From contig NZ_WUTW01000001.1 of the NCBI RefSeq assembly GCF_009831215.1, positions 496,001-560,000 on the forward strand: a stretch of DNA of 64,000 bases, in the 5' to 3' direction. The position numbers and the translations under genes were made by a program. The DNA is from Actinomadura rayongensis (GTDB taxonomy: Bacteria; Actinomycetota; Actinomycetes; Streptosporangiales; Streptosporangiaceae). Each line of letters begins with the position of its first letter. Positions within the stretch are counted from its first letter, which is position 1. Of the stretch, positions 41,301 to 49,175 are shown piece by piece. The notes under the pieces were generated by a model, which saw only the letters and a list, made by a program, of their open reading frames with translations, was not told where the DNA came from and did no database searches.

Positions 41301-42381
41301 GCTGCCGATGCCGCAGCAGCAGCCGCAGCCGCCGGTGCCGTCGGGGCGGCGGGACGCGGGCGGGGAGCCCGCGGACGGTGCGCAGGCGCCGCCGCGAGAG
41401 GGGCGGTCCGGGCCCGTGTCGCCGGTGCGGAACCGGCCGTTGCCGCCGCCGCCCGAGCCGCCCGCGTCCGAGCCCGCGATCACGCCGCCCGGGCCGGAGC
41501 ACGAGGTCACGCCGGGCGGGCTGCGGCGGCTCGTCCAGGCCGTCGGCGGCGGGCACGGCGAGGCCGACGCCGAGTACCAGCAGCGCATCCAGCAGCCGTT
41601 CCACGGGACCCGGCACATCGTCGTGCTCGGCTGCACCGGCGGCGCGGGGCAGACCGTCACGTCGCTGATGCTCGGGCACACGTTCGCGCACCACAACGGC
41701 GAGCCGATCGTCGCGGTCGACGTCAACCCCGGCCCCGGCGCGCTCGCCCGCCGCACCCGCAGCGAGACCAACGAGACGCTGACCGGCCTCATCGCGCACG
41801 CCGACCAGGTGGGCAGCCTCACCGCGATGCGGCGGTACACGTCCCAGGCCAAGTCCGGGCTCGACGTCATCGCGGCGGGCAAGAACCCGCTGCAGGCGCT
41901 GGACGACCGCGACTACGCCACCGCGATCCGCACCATCGACCGCTTCTACTCGGTGACGCTGCTGGACGCGGCGGCGGCCGTCGTCGCGCGCGTCCTCCCG
42001 CACGCCGACCAGATCGTGCTGGTCGCGCCCGCCAGCGCCGACGCGCCCCGCGCCGTCGCGATGACGTTCGAGTGGCTGGACGGGCACGGGTACGCCGAAC
42101 TGCGCTCCCGGGCCGTCACCGTCATCAACGGGGTCAGCCGGCGCAGCATGGGCGACGTCGAGCACGCCGAGTCGGTGGCGCGCGGACGCTGCCGGGCGCT
42201 CGTCCGGATCCCGTGGGACGATCACCTCAGCATGGACCGCGCGCCGCGGAACGAGCTGAAGTCGTTGCGCGCCCCGACGCGCCGCGCCTATCTTGCCCTC
42301 GCCGGCGTGGTCGCCGGCGGGTTCAGCGTCGTGCCCGAGCGTTACCAGGAGCTGCAGCAGGAGCAGGAGGCCACGCGATGA
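38365..42381 (+). CDS. Giant TcpE-like membrane / proline-rich / MinD-like fusion protein
   Basis: 1338 residues in three parts. Residues 1-120 resemble TcpE/PrgI: YTSIWRIERRIYKLYDLRLP, two membrane helices (about 27-70) and RPVIEGKRLTELLLSQTRFL. Residues about 130-1070 are a low-complexity Pro/Ala/Arg/Gln linker with internal repeats. Residues about 1080-1335 are a ParA/MinD-type domain (HIVVLGCTGGAGQTVTSLML, VAVDVNPGPGALARR, QIVLVAPASADAPRAV, VTVINGVSR). In the P-loop the usual lysine is Q1096, so ATP hydrolysis may be lost, though regulatory nucleotide binding is possible. EspI-like ATPases of type VII secretion share the Pro-rich plus MinD layout. Strong strand bias and overlaps suggest one continuous gene. 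Confidence 0.85.
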   Translation: MDLPTYTSIWRIERRIYKLYDLRLPMPLPLVQIGVFIGVFVPWIVLLTVIGIPFHQPWHVLYIVPPGVLTWLATRPVIEGKRLTELLLSQTRFLAEPRTWCRLTPIREPREVVIVARVWSRPDLPAQAVAPERAALKERRRSRRRATVEETPETPVLAPAAAGTSGPPPLPRSEPRPVVFTEPEPPTLQPAEDPAPAQRPAPAQRPAPAQRPAAVAQQPPAPKPWRRTDRDISHEDDVPAPRAERPAPPVPEPQPVRETETETESGTPARTSGPTGKRAFASGVRRPGGHPEFWKAADPGEDEDPATHDAHRPAERPRPGLSRHPATPTAQRPPVPEPPTPADQRPTAAEQPLSHDQRPTAPEPPAQGGRRPPVPEPPAPRERHPAASKPSANDGQRPAPSEPSEPGEWRPAASGSPAHDGRRPAVPEPPAPGEQRRAASEPSVPGGEWRPAASGSPAHDGRRPPASEPPEPGDQRSTAPAPGELRPAASEPPVPGEQRPAASETSVPGERRPVESVSGGQRPDASEPIVSGEQRSDEAGLPVSGERQLGAAGAGDEWRSARDESAGSRGERRASGSSEADELEGALEAEAGAGGEPVPVARAEEPVASSGSLESAGGRVDDPEVAAPGDGDEPSSAWAGRVRIPAPTRPDIPQQPLPPPAPAPAEELAFNGEPGDVVVAGQRKPGSGRRKPPVTRPDIPQVRRAEPPVTRPDIPQVPGAFGGARTPAEPPVPPEPSTGPVPARREPPRPWSDGLSRPRPTPAGPPQPSEDDDPRVWPPGQRGPQAPGRPGAPQRPAAGQPGQGGPVPTPQEPAQQRGGQRRPEPSHPSAPRPGHEPAPASSGAPQAGGPRPPQDEEGRSGPQHGLPQPGQPQRGASPQGGTPQPGGQQPAQAGTQQGGAPQAGAPHAGTPSGTSHGGTQQGGVPQGGTQQPVSAGPQQGGTTPAQGGVPQAGAPQGGAPQDVSGQGGEPLEVPPPLPSLPMPQQQPQPPVPSGRRDAGGEPADGAQAPPREGRSGPVSPVRNRPLPPPPEPPASEPAITPPGPEHEVTPGGLRRLVQAVGGGHGEADAEYQQRIQQPFHGTRHIVVLGCTGGAGQTVTSLMLGHTFAHHNGEPIVAVDVNPGPGALARRTRSETNETLTGLIAHADQVGSLTAMRRYTSQAKSGLDVIAAGKNPLQALDDRDYATAIRTIDRFYSVTLLDAAAAVVARVLPHADQIVLVAPASADAPRAVAMTFEWLDGHGYAELRSRAVTVINGVSRRSMGDVEHAESVARGRCRALVRIPWDDHLSMDRAPRNELKSLRAPTRRAYLALAGVVAGGFSVVPERYQELQQEQEATR
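38947..39000 (+). repeat. Three tandem 18-bp repeats
   Basis: Three consecutive copies of GCACCCGCCCAGCGTCC plus a final G or C encode APAQRP three times inside the proline-rich linker of the large fusion gene. The near-identity of the copies indicates recent slippage or duplication. Confidence 0.85.
39583..39756 (+). repeat. 54-bp direct repeat with 120-bp period in linker
   Basis: Positions 39583-39636 recur at 39703-39756 with one difference, within a longer series of degenerate units coding for motifs such as EPPxPGEQRPAAS. Farther on (about 40960-41260) another series codes for QQGG/PQAG motifs. The linker has grown by repeat duplication and may vary in length between strains. Confidence 0.75.
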
Positions 42382-42497
42382 CCGCCCCCCCACGCCCGCC
42401 TCGTCCCGGATGGTACGAGCCGGGACGGAGCGGTAGAGATACGTTGCGCGTCCGATATGGGAATGTGGCGTCCGAGCGCAGCGGGGCGGCCCGGTGA
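42378..42497 (+). CDS. 39-residue micro-protein coupled on both sides
   Basis: ATG 42378 overlaps the previous stop (ATGA) behind AGGAGG at ideal spacing, and its own stop overlaps the next gene's GTG (GTGA at 42494-42497). The frame fills the gap between TcpE-MinD and VirB4 exactly. The product is soluble, basic and Pro/Arg-rich: MTAPPRPPRPGWYEPGRSGR then DTLRVRYGNVASERSGAAR. It has no signal or membrane helix. A small assembly factor or VirB4 cofactor is conceivable; the minimal interpretation is a coupling leader for virB4. No family recognised. Confidence 0.7.
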   Translation: MTAPPRPPRPGWYEPGRSGRDTLRVRYGNVASERSGAAR

Positions 42498-44995
42498 GCC
42501 GGGCGGCCAAGGCCCGGTCGAGCCGACTCGCCGTACGCTACTTCGACGACCGCGTCCTGCTCACCGACACCGCCGCGTGGGTCTACTTCCGGCTGCCGAC
42601 CGTGTCCTACGAGTTCACGACGGGCGAGGAGCGCGAGGCGCTCGCGACGAACATCACGATCGCGCTCGCCGGGATCCGGATGCAGGACGCCGAGATCCAC
42701 CTGCGCATCGCGCACCGCACCTACCCGGCGGCCGAATGGGCGCTCGCGCTGGACCGCACGTCCGACGGCGGGCCGGGCTGGCGCGAGTACCTGGAGGAGT
42801 CCTACGCGCACGTGTGGGCGAAGGACTTCTGGACCAAGGAGGTCTACCTCGGCGTCCGGCTCGGGCCGCGCGGGATGGGCGCCCAGCTCGGCGGCGGCGT
42901 GATCCCCCAGCTCCTCGGCCTGTACAAGCGGAGCGAGAACGTCCTCGGCATCGAGGACGACGCGATCGACGCCAAGGAGATCGCCCGCTGGCGCGACCAG
43001 GCCGAACGCGTCGGCCGGGCGCTCGGCGGGTCCGCGCTGTACGCCAGGCACGCGACGTCCACCGAGGTCGCGTGGCTGTTCCAGCACGCGGTGACGGCGT
43101 CGCTCGCCGACCCGCCGCCGTCGGCCGTGCCGCGCCGGACGTGGGGCAAGGGCGAGATCGAGGCGCTGGTCGAGGGCGCCATCCACAACGGCCGCTCCTA
43201 CTTGCGCGTCGAGCAGCCCAACTTCACGGGCGCGGGCGGCGGCGCGACCGCCACGTCCTATGTCGCGTACCTGTCGTTCGCCCGGTTCCCCGAGCTGATG
43301 CCGTTCCCGGACGGCGAGCCGTGGATGCACTACGCCGACGCGCTGCCGTTCCCGGTGGAGATCAGCTCGCGGATGAAGCTCGTCCCGCCCGCCAAGGCGT
43401 CCAAGGACGTGTCGCGCAAGCTCGCGCACGCCCGCGACATGGACCAGCACATCCGGGAGGCCGGGCAGGAGGCGCCGATCGCGCTCGCCGAGCAGATCGA
43501 GGCCGCGCGGATGCTGGAGCACGGCATCACCAAGGAACGCCTGCCGTTCGTGTACGGGTGGCACCGGCTGATCGTGTCCGCGCCCACCGAGGACCTGCTC
43601 GCCCAGCGCGTGGACGCGGTCGTCGAGCACTACCGCGACATCGGCATCGACGTCGTCAACTCCACCGGCGACCAGTTCTCGCTGTTCTGCGAGTCGCTGC
43701 CCGGCGACCGGATCCGGCTGAACGCCTACGTCCAGCGCCAGCACCTGCGGACGATCGCGGGCGGAATGCCGGTCGCGACCGTCGACCTCGGGGACCGTCC
43801 CGACGACGCGGGCGAGGGCTGGATCGGCCCGTACGTGGGGGAGACGCTGGGACGGGCGCGGTCGATCGTCCACTTCGACCCGCTGGTCGCGGCGGCGCGC
43901 AACCGTCCGACGGCGGTCGCGATCACCGGCGAGCCCGGCGGCGGCAAGACCACGCTCGCGCTGCTGCTGCTCTACCAGATGGCGCTGCGCGGCGTGACGG
44001 TCGCGGCGATCGACCCCAAGGGGGACGCCGAATCGCTCGTCCGGCTGCTGCAGGCGCGCGGGCGGCGGGCGCGCGTCCTGCCGCTCGGCTCGGCCGCGCC
44101 CGGCCTGCTCGACCCGTTCTCGTTCGGCGACGACCTCGCGGCGCGCAAGACGATGGCGACCGAGACGCTGCGGCTGCTGCTGCCGCGGATGTCGGAGGAA
44201 CGCGAGTCGGCGATGATCCAGGCCGTCGGCGCCGTCGCCAACGCCGAACGGCCCTCGCTCGGCCGCGTCGTGGACTACCTGGAGGCCGCGGCGGACCCGG
44301 CGTCCAAGAACCTCGGCGCGGTGCTGCGGTCGATGTCGGAGATGCGGCTCGCGCGGCTGTGCTTCGACCCGTCCGGCGGGGAGCGCATCGACACCGCGGG
44401 CTGGACGACCGTGTTCACGCTCGGCGGCCTCACCCTCCCGGACGTCGCGATCGGCCGCGAGGACTACTCCTACGAGCAACGGCTGTCGGTCGCGCTCATG
44501 TACCTGGTGTCGCAGTTCGCCCGGCGGCTCATGCACGGGCTGGACCGGCGGCTGCCCAAGGCGATCTTCCTGGACGAGGCGTGGGCGATCACCTCGACGC
44601 CCGAGGGGGCCAAGCTCGTCCCCGAGGTGTCCCGGATGGGGCGGTCGCGCAACACCGCGCTGATCCTCGTCTCGCAGAACGCGGGCGACCTGTTGAACGA
44701 GCAGGTGACGAACTGTCTGTCCTCGGTGTTCTCCTTCCGGTCCTCCGAACGGGTGGAGGTGGGGAACGTGATGTCTCTGCTGGGGGTGGAGGCGTCCGAC
44801 GAGCACAAGACCGTGCTGCGCAACCTTGGGAACGGCGAGTGCGTGTTCCGCGACCTGGACGGACGGGCCGGGCGGATCGGCGTCGACCTGATCTCGGCGG
44901 AGCTGCGGCGCTGGCTGGACACCAACCCGACCCGGTCCCATCCCGGACCGGCCGATCTGACGACCGCGGGGGCCGACGTCGAGGAGGTCCACTGA
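42494..44995 (+). CDS. VirB4/TraC-like secretion ATPase
   Basis: 833 residues. Residues about 1-430 are the VirB4 N-terminal domain, with YFDDRVLLTDTAAWVYFRLP at the start. Residues about 460-810 are the AAA-like motor: Walker A ITGEPGGGKTTLAL near 480, the strand VAAIDPKGDAESLVRLL, Walker B KAIFLDEAWAITST near 690, and LILVSQNAGDLLNE near 715. These ATPases power assembly and substrate passage in type IV secretion. Catalytic residues look intact. GTG 42494 overlaps the micro-protein stop; its end overlaps the next ATG (TGATG). No coupling ATPase (TcpA/VirD4) accompanies it in the window. Confidence 0.9.
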   Translation: MSRAAKARSSRLAVRYFDDRVLLTDTAAWVYFRLPTVSYEFTTGEEREALATNITIALAGIRMQDAEIHLRIAHRTYPAAEWALALDRTSDGGPGWREYLEESYAHVWAKDFWTKEVYLGVRLGPRGMGAQLGGGVIPQLLGLYKRSENVLGIEDDAIDAKEIARWRDQAERVGRALGGSALYARHATSTEVAWLFQHAVTASLADPPPSAVPRRTWGKGEIEALVEGAIHNGRSYLRVEQPNFTGAGGGATATSYVAYLSFARFPELMPFPDGEPWMHYADALPFPVEISSRMKLVPPAKASKDVSRKLAHARDMDQHIREAGQEAPIALAEQIEAARMLEHGITKERLPFVYGWHRLIVSAPTEDLLAQRVDAVVEHYRDIGIDVVNSTGDQFSLFCESLPGDRIRLNAYVQRQHLRTIAGGMPVATVDLGDRPDDAGEGWIGPYVGETLGRARSIVHFDPLVAAARNRPTAVAITGEPGGGKTTLALLLLYQMALRGVTVAAIDPKGDAESLVRLLQARGRRARVLPLGSAAPGLLDPFSFGDDLAARKTMATETLRLLLPRMSEERESAMIQAVGAVANAERPSLGRVVDYLEAAADPASKNLGAVLRSMSEMRLARLCFDPSGGERIDTAGWTTVFTLGGLTLPDVAIGREDYSYEQRLSVALMYLVSQFARRLMHGLDRRLPKAIFLDEAWAITSTPEGAKLVPEVSRMGRSRNTALILVSQNAGDLLNEQVTNCLSSVFSFRSSERVEVGNVMSLLGVEASDEHKTVLRNLGNGECVFRDLDGRAGRIGVDLISAELRRWLDTNPTRSHPGPADLTTAGADVEEVH

Positions 44996-47439
44996 TGAAC
45001 CGGCCCCATGCCGCGCGTGCCGGCGCGGCGATCTTCGCGCGCCGCGCGGCCGGCTTCCAGACCTCGCCCGGCGAGGGCCTGGACCCGCGCCGCATCGCCC
45101 GCGCCCGCCGGGGCGCGACCCGGCGCCGCAGGCCGGGTCGCCGGACGAGCCTTGCGGTCCTGTTCGCGATGCTGGTGGCGCTGTTCGTCGGCGGGTTCGT
45201 CCCGGCCGCGGGCGCGGGACCGTTCGGCGGGGACCCGTGCCGGCCGGCGGACAATCCGTCGCCGGAGCAGTACGGGTCGGGCACGGACGGGCTGATCAAG
45301 CCGCCCGACTACCCGAACGCGAAGCTGCAGAAGACGCCCGTCAAGGACCTCACGTACTACGACCGGTACGGGACGGCCGGGCAGAGCTGGTACGCGGTCG
45401 ACATGGGCTGCTCGGACGCGATGGCGATGATGGGCAACGCCCTCGCCAACACGACGTTCACGCTCGTCCGCGCCATCGACCGGACGACGATCAGCGTCTA
45501 CCAGGCGGCGGCGTCGGAGTCGCTGCTCGGCTGGCTCAAGGGCACGATCGACGACGTCATCAGCAGCATCGGCAAGACGTTCAACACCCGCTACTGGTCC
45601 TGGGTCGTGATCGTCGGCGCGATCACGCTGGCCTGGTGGGGGCTCGTCCGGCGGCGCGCGAGCAAGGTCGTGGAGGGCGTCGTCTGGATGGTCGCGGCGA
45701 TGGTCGCGCTGATCTGGCTGGTGGCCCGCCCGGCGGACTTCACGACGCTCGGGACGAAGGTGTCGGAGGCGACGAGCGCGGCGTTCAACGCGGCGCTCCC
45801 GCAGAGCAGCACCAAGGGCGGGACGTGCGTCCCGACACCCGACGGGAAACCGGACCCGTCCACGTCCGCGAACACCGACCCGACGACCCGCAACGCCAAC
45901 GGCCTGTGGGTGGCGCTGGTCTGCAAGCCGTGGCTGATGGGCGAGTTCGGGACGACCGACCCCAACGCCGCGATCGTCAAGGACAACGCCGACAAACTGC
46001 TCTGGTCGCAGGCCGTGGACCTCCCCGAGACCTACGGCGGCCAGAAGGTCGACCTGGCGAAGAAGGCGGACGCCTACAAGGACGTCACCAAGAACATCAA
46101 GGACCAGCACGCCGGCGCCTATCCGCTGTTCCAGGGCAAGAACTGGACGAGCCGGCTCGCGGTGGCGTTCGGCGCGCTGTTCGCCGCGCTGGTCGCGGGG
46201 CTGCTGATCCTCGTCATCGCGATCGCGCTGATCGTCGTGAAGATCTCGTTCCTGCTGCTGCTCGTGGCCGGGCCGATCTTCCTCGGCATCGGCATCCAAC
46301 CGGGCATCGGCCGCGTGATCGCCATGCGCTGGCTGGAGCTGCTGCTGTCGATGCTGCTCAAGCAGGCCGCGCTGATCGGCGTGCTCGCGCTGCTGCTGTG
46401 GGCGTACGGGCTGATCCTCGGCGAGACGCTGCCGTGGGGCCTGCAGATCCTGCTCATCGCGCTGGTGACGTTCGCGGCGTTCGTGTACCGCAAGCCGTTC
46501 CAGCACCTGTTCTCGGCGGTCGGGTACTCGGCGGTCGGCGCGCGGGAGAAGAGCGAGGCGCTGCTCGACCGGTCGGCGTCCGAGGCGCGCAAGAACACGG
46601 CCGGCGTGGTGACGGCGGTGGTGCCGGGCGCGGCCGGGTACCGGCTCGGCCGGGCCGGGAAGCGCGACGGCGCCGTCGAGCCCGCGACGACGGACGCGGC
46701 GGACCGGCGGGCGGGCGTCGCGGCGGCCGGCGCGGGCGACCCGCAGTCGCCGGACGCCGCGCCGGTGCTCGCCGCCAAGCCGAAGGGCGGCGCGGCCGGG
46801 CAGGGGCGTCCGCGCAAGTCGGCGCCGCCGCTCAACCTGCCGTCCCGCGCGGCGAGCGCGCCGGACGGGGGCGGGACCGCGCCGCGCACCACCGGCGGCG
46901 GGACGAACGGCAGCGGCGGCGGAGGCGGGCTCGGCGGGATCGTGACCGGCGGACGGTCGTCCGGCGCGGGCGGCGGCTCCGGCGACGGCGGCTCGGGCGG
47001 CTCCGGCGGGAGCACGCCGCGCCCGCCCTCCTGGGGACGCGGCGGCGGTGACGGGAAGTCCGGCGCCGGCCGCAACGGCGGCGGCTCCGGCGGCAGGTCC
47101 GGCGGCTCGGGCGGCGGCTCGAACGGCGACGGCGGACGCGGACGCGGCGGACGGAGCGGTTCGTCCCCGGCGCGCGGCGGCGGCAAGGACCCGGCGTCCA
47201 ACGTGCCCCGGCAGCGCGGCGGGTCCGGCGGCTCGGGCGGCGGCAAGGGCGGCGGCCGTAACGGCGGCGGTTCGGGCGGCGGCAACAGCGGCGGCTCCGG
47301 CGGAGGCAACAACGGTGGCGGCAACGGCGGCGGTGCCGCGCCTCCGCCGCTGTGGGCGTCGCGGCGTGCGGGCGGCGGCGGTGACGGCGCCCCGCCGATG
47401 CCGTTCTGGCTGCGTCCGGTCGACGGCGACGAGCCATGA
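44995..47439 (+). CDS. Polytopic TrbL/VirB6-like channel protein with glycine-rich tail
   Basis: 814 residues. A basic N-terminus and a first hydrophobic helix (about 52-72), then an external stretch, membrane helices near 200-245, a second external loop with paired cysteines (about 275-380), and five or six helices at about 380-510 (LAVAFGALFAALVAGLLIL, VVKISFLLLLVAGPIFLGIG). This is the usual plan of TrbL/VirB6 proteins, which line the type IV export path. The last 200 residues are a flexible Gly/Ser/Arg tail (about 620-790), probably cytosolic. GAGGAGG precedes ATG 44995. It overlaps VirB4 by 1 bp and the next gene by 4 bp. Confidence 0.82.
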   Translation: MNRPHAARAGAAIFARRAAGFQTSPGEGLDPRRIARARRGATRRRRPGRRTSLAVLFAMLVALFVGGFVPAAGAGPFGGDPCRPADNPSPEQYGSGTDGLIKPPDYPNAKLQKTPVKDLTYYDRYGTAGQSWYAVDMGCSDAMAMMGNALANTTFTLVRAIDRTTISVYQAAASESLLGWLKGTIDDVISSIGKTFNTRYWSWVVIVGAITLAWWGLVRRRASKVVEGVVWMVAAMVALIWLVARPADFTTLGTKVSEATSAAFNAALPQSSTKGGTCVPTPDGKPDPSTSANTDPTTRNANGLWVALVCKPWLMGEFGTTDPNAAIVKDNADKLLWSQAVDLPETYGGQKVDLAKKADAYKDVTKNIKDQHAGAYPLFQGKNWTSRLAVAFGALFAALVAGLLILVIAIALIVVKISFLLLLVAGPIFLGIGIQPGIGRVIAMRWLELLLSMLLKQAALIGVLALLLWAYGLILGETLPWGLQILLIALVTFAAFVYRKPFQHLFSAVGYSAVGAREKSEALLDRSASEARKNTAGVVTAVVPGAAGYRLGRAGKRDGAVEPATTDAADRRAGVAAAGAGDPQSPDAAPVLAAKPKGGAAGQGRPRKSAPPLNLPSRAASAPDGGGTAPRTTGGGTNGSGGGGGLGGIVTGGRSSGAGGGSGDGGSGGSGGSTPRPPSWGRGGGDGKSGAGRNGGGSGGRSGGSGGGSNGDGGRGRGGRSGSSPARGGGKDPASNVPRQRGGSGGSGGGKGGGRNGGGSGGGNSGGSGGGNNGGGNGGGAAPPPLWASRRAGGGGDGAPPMPFWLRPVDGDEP

Positions 47440-48065
47440 ACCTGGACGACCGGCAGCGCAGGATGCTGTTCGGCGGGCTGGTCGTCGTCCTGGCGGCGAT
47501 CGGCGTGTACCTGACGGTCGCGCCGTCCGGCCACGACGATGACGCGAAGCCCCGGCCGACGGTGTCGCCGACCCCGACCGGCCCCGCGTCGCCGCCCCCC
47601 GGGATCTCCGGGACGGTCGGCTCCGGCCCGTTCGACATCTACCGGCTGCTGCCGTTCTCCCAGCAGGAGTTCGGCACGGCCGCCGACGTCGCGCAGCGGT
47701 TCGTCGCCGCGTACGGCACGTACCGCTATGACGAGCCCGCCGACGCGTACCTGCGGCGCCTGTCCGGGCTCGTCACCGACGACCTCGGGAACCAGCTCCG
47801 GCAGGGCGCCGCGTCCCCCGGCCTCCAGCAGGAGCGGACGGCCCACAAGGTCGTCGCGACGAGCGGCGCCACCCTGGACCGCATCAGCGACATCGGCGAC
47901 AACTCGCTGATCTTCCTGGTGACGGCGAAGCAGGAGGTCACCCGCGACGGGCACACCGCGCGGCCCAGCCAGCAGTACGCCGTGACGGTCTCCCGCGACG
48001 GCGACGCGCTCAGGGTCTACGCGTTCGAGCCCGCGGGCACCGGGCAGCAGGGGGACACCGGATGA
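47436..48065 (+). CDS. Bitopic VirB8-like protein (NTF2-like domain)
   Basis: 209 residues. A short cytosolic start, one helix (about 10-28, MLFGGLVVVLAAIGVYLTV), a Pro-rich spacer (about 35-60) and an external domain (about 65-205) with AADVAQRFVAAYGTYRYDEP and a beta-rich end (QQYAVTVSRDGDALRVYAFE). The layout resembles the NTF2-like VirB8/TcpC external domains, so it may pair with the TcpC-like protein at the operon start. Start and stop overlap neighbouring genes by 4 bp each. Confidence 0.7.
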   Translation: MNLDDRQRRMLFGGLVVVLAAIGVYLTVAPSGHDDDAKPRPTVSPTPTGPASPPPGISGTVGSGPFDIYRLLPFSQQEFGTAADVAQRFVAAYGTYRYDEPADAYLRRLSGLVTDDLGNQLRQGAASPGLQQERTAHKVVATSGATLDRISDIGDNSLIFLVTAKQEVTRDGHTARPSQQYAVTVSRDGDALRVYAFEPAGTGQQGDTG

Positions 48066-49123
48066 GTCGGCGGCGGCTCGCGGTGACGGCGGCGCTCGTC
48101 GCGGTCGTCGGCCTGTTCTCGGCGCTGCTGGTCGTCCCGACGCTGTTCGGCGCGAGCCAGTTCCTGTTCGGCGGGAGCGGCGCGGGCAGCGGCGACTGCA
48201 CCGACACCTCGTCCGCCGGGGTGCAGCCCGCCGCCGCGACGGAGGCCCGCGCGATCCCGAGCACCTACCTCGACCTGTACAAGAAGGCGGGCCAGGAGTA
48301 CGGGCTGCCGTGGAACCTGCTCGCCGGGATCGGGAAGGTCGAGACCGACCACGGGCAGTCGCGGTCGCCGGGCGTCTCGTCCGGGGAGAACTACGCGGGC
48401 GCGGGCGGGCCGATGCAGTTTTTGAAGCCGACGTTCGACGAGTTCGCGGTGGACGGCAACAAGGACGGCAAGAAGGACCGCTACGACCCCGCCGACGCCA
48501 TCCCCACGGCCGCCAAGTACCTCAAGCACAACGGCGCCCCGACCCGGACCCGCACGGCCGTGTTCATGTACAACCACTCGTGGGACTACGTGAACCTCGT
48601 CCTGTCCTGGGCGAAGAAGTACGCGAACGGGAACTACACGCCCATCCAGTCCGACGGCGTGGACTGCAAGGACGACGACCTGCCGCCCGAGGCCACCGCG
48701 CTCGTCCAGCGCATCCTGGCGTTCGCGCTCGCGCAGCGCGGCAAGCGCTACATCTTCGGCGCGACCGGCCCGGACGCGTGGGACTGCTCCAGCCTCATCC
48801 AGGCCGCCTACCGCAGCGTCGGGCTGAGCATCCCCCGGACGACGTTCGAGCAGTGGCCGTTCGGCGTGAAGGTCAAGAAGGGCGAGGAGCAGCCCGGCGA
48901 CCTGGTGTTCTTCAACTCCGGTCCGGGCACGTCGTCGAACAATCCCGGGCACGTCGGGATGGTGCTGCGCAAGGGCATGATGGTCGTGGCGAGCTGCTCG
49001 ACGTGCAGCCCGAACATCGGCGTCAAGACCTACCGCCGCCCGGACTGGGTCGGGACGACGCGTCCGCTGGCCCGCAAGGACTTCCAGCAGAAGATCACCC
49101 AGCTCGCCGCGCAGGGCGGCTGA
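48062..49123 (+). CDS. Two-domain peptidoglycan hydrolase (lytic transglycosylase + NlpC/P60), VirB1-like
   Basis: 353 residues. A signal peptide or anchor (about 5-35) is followed by a lytic-transglycosylase domain (about 65-190) with catalytic E94 in GIGKVETDHGQS and GPMQFLKPTFDEF, then a C40 NlpC/P60 domain (about 215-345) with C242 in WDCSSLIQAAYR and NNPGHVGMVL supplying the His. Gram-positive conjugation systems use such enzymes to open the wall for the channel. Last gene of the operon, overlapping the previous one by 4 bp. Confidence 0.92.
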   Translation: MSRRRLAVTAALVAVVGLFSALLVVPTLFGASQFLFGGSGAGSGDCTDTSSAGVQPAAATEARAIPSTYLDLYKKAGQEYGLPWNLLAGIGKVETDHGQSRSPGVSSGENYAGAGGPMQFLKPTFDEFAVDGNKDGKKDRYDPADAIPTAAKYLKHNGAPTRTRTAVFMYNHSWDYVNLVLSWAKKYANGNYTPIQSDGVDCKDDDLPPEATALVQRILAFALAQRGKRYIFGATGPDAWDCSSLIQAAYRSVGLSIPRTTFEQWPFGVKVKKGEEQPGDLVFFNSGPGTSSNNPGHVGMVLRKGMMVVASCSTCSPNIGVKTYRRPDWVGTTRPLARKDFQQKITQLAAQGG

Positions 49124-49175
49124 GCGCCGGAAAACCAGGACGGATCGCGCGGCGCCGCATGGCATCCTGGGCGCC

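Noticed and set aside
38412..42510. Long minus-strand open frames opposite the TcpE-MinD gene
   Set aside because: They mirror the low-complexity GC-rich linker, encode only biased Ser/Arg/Gly repeats, and have no family features or ribosome sites.
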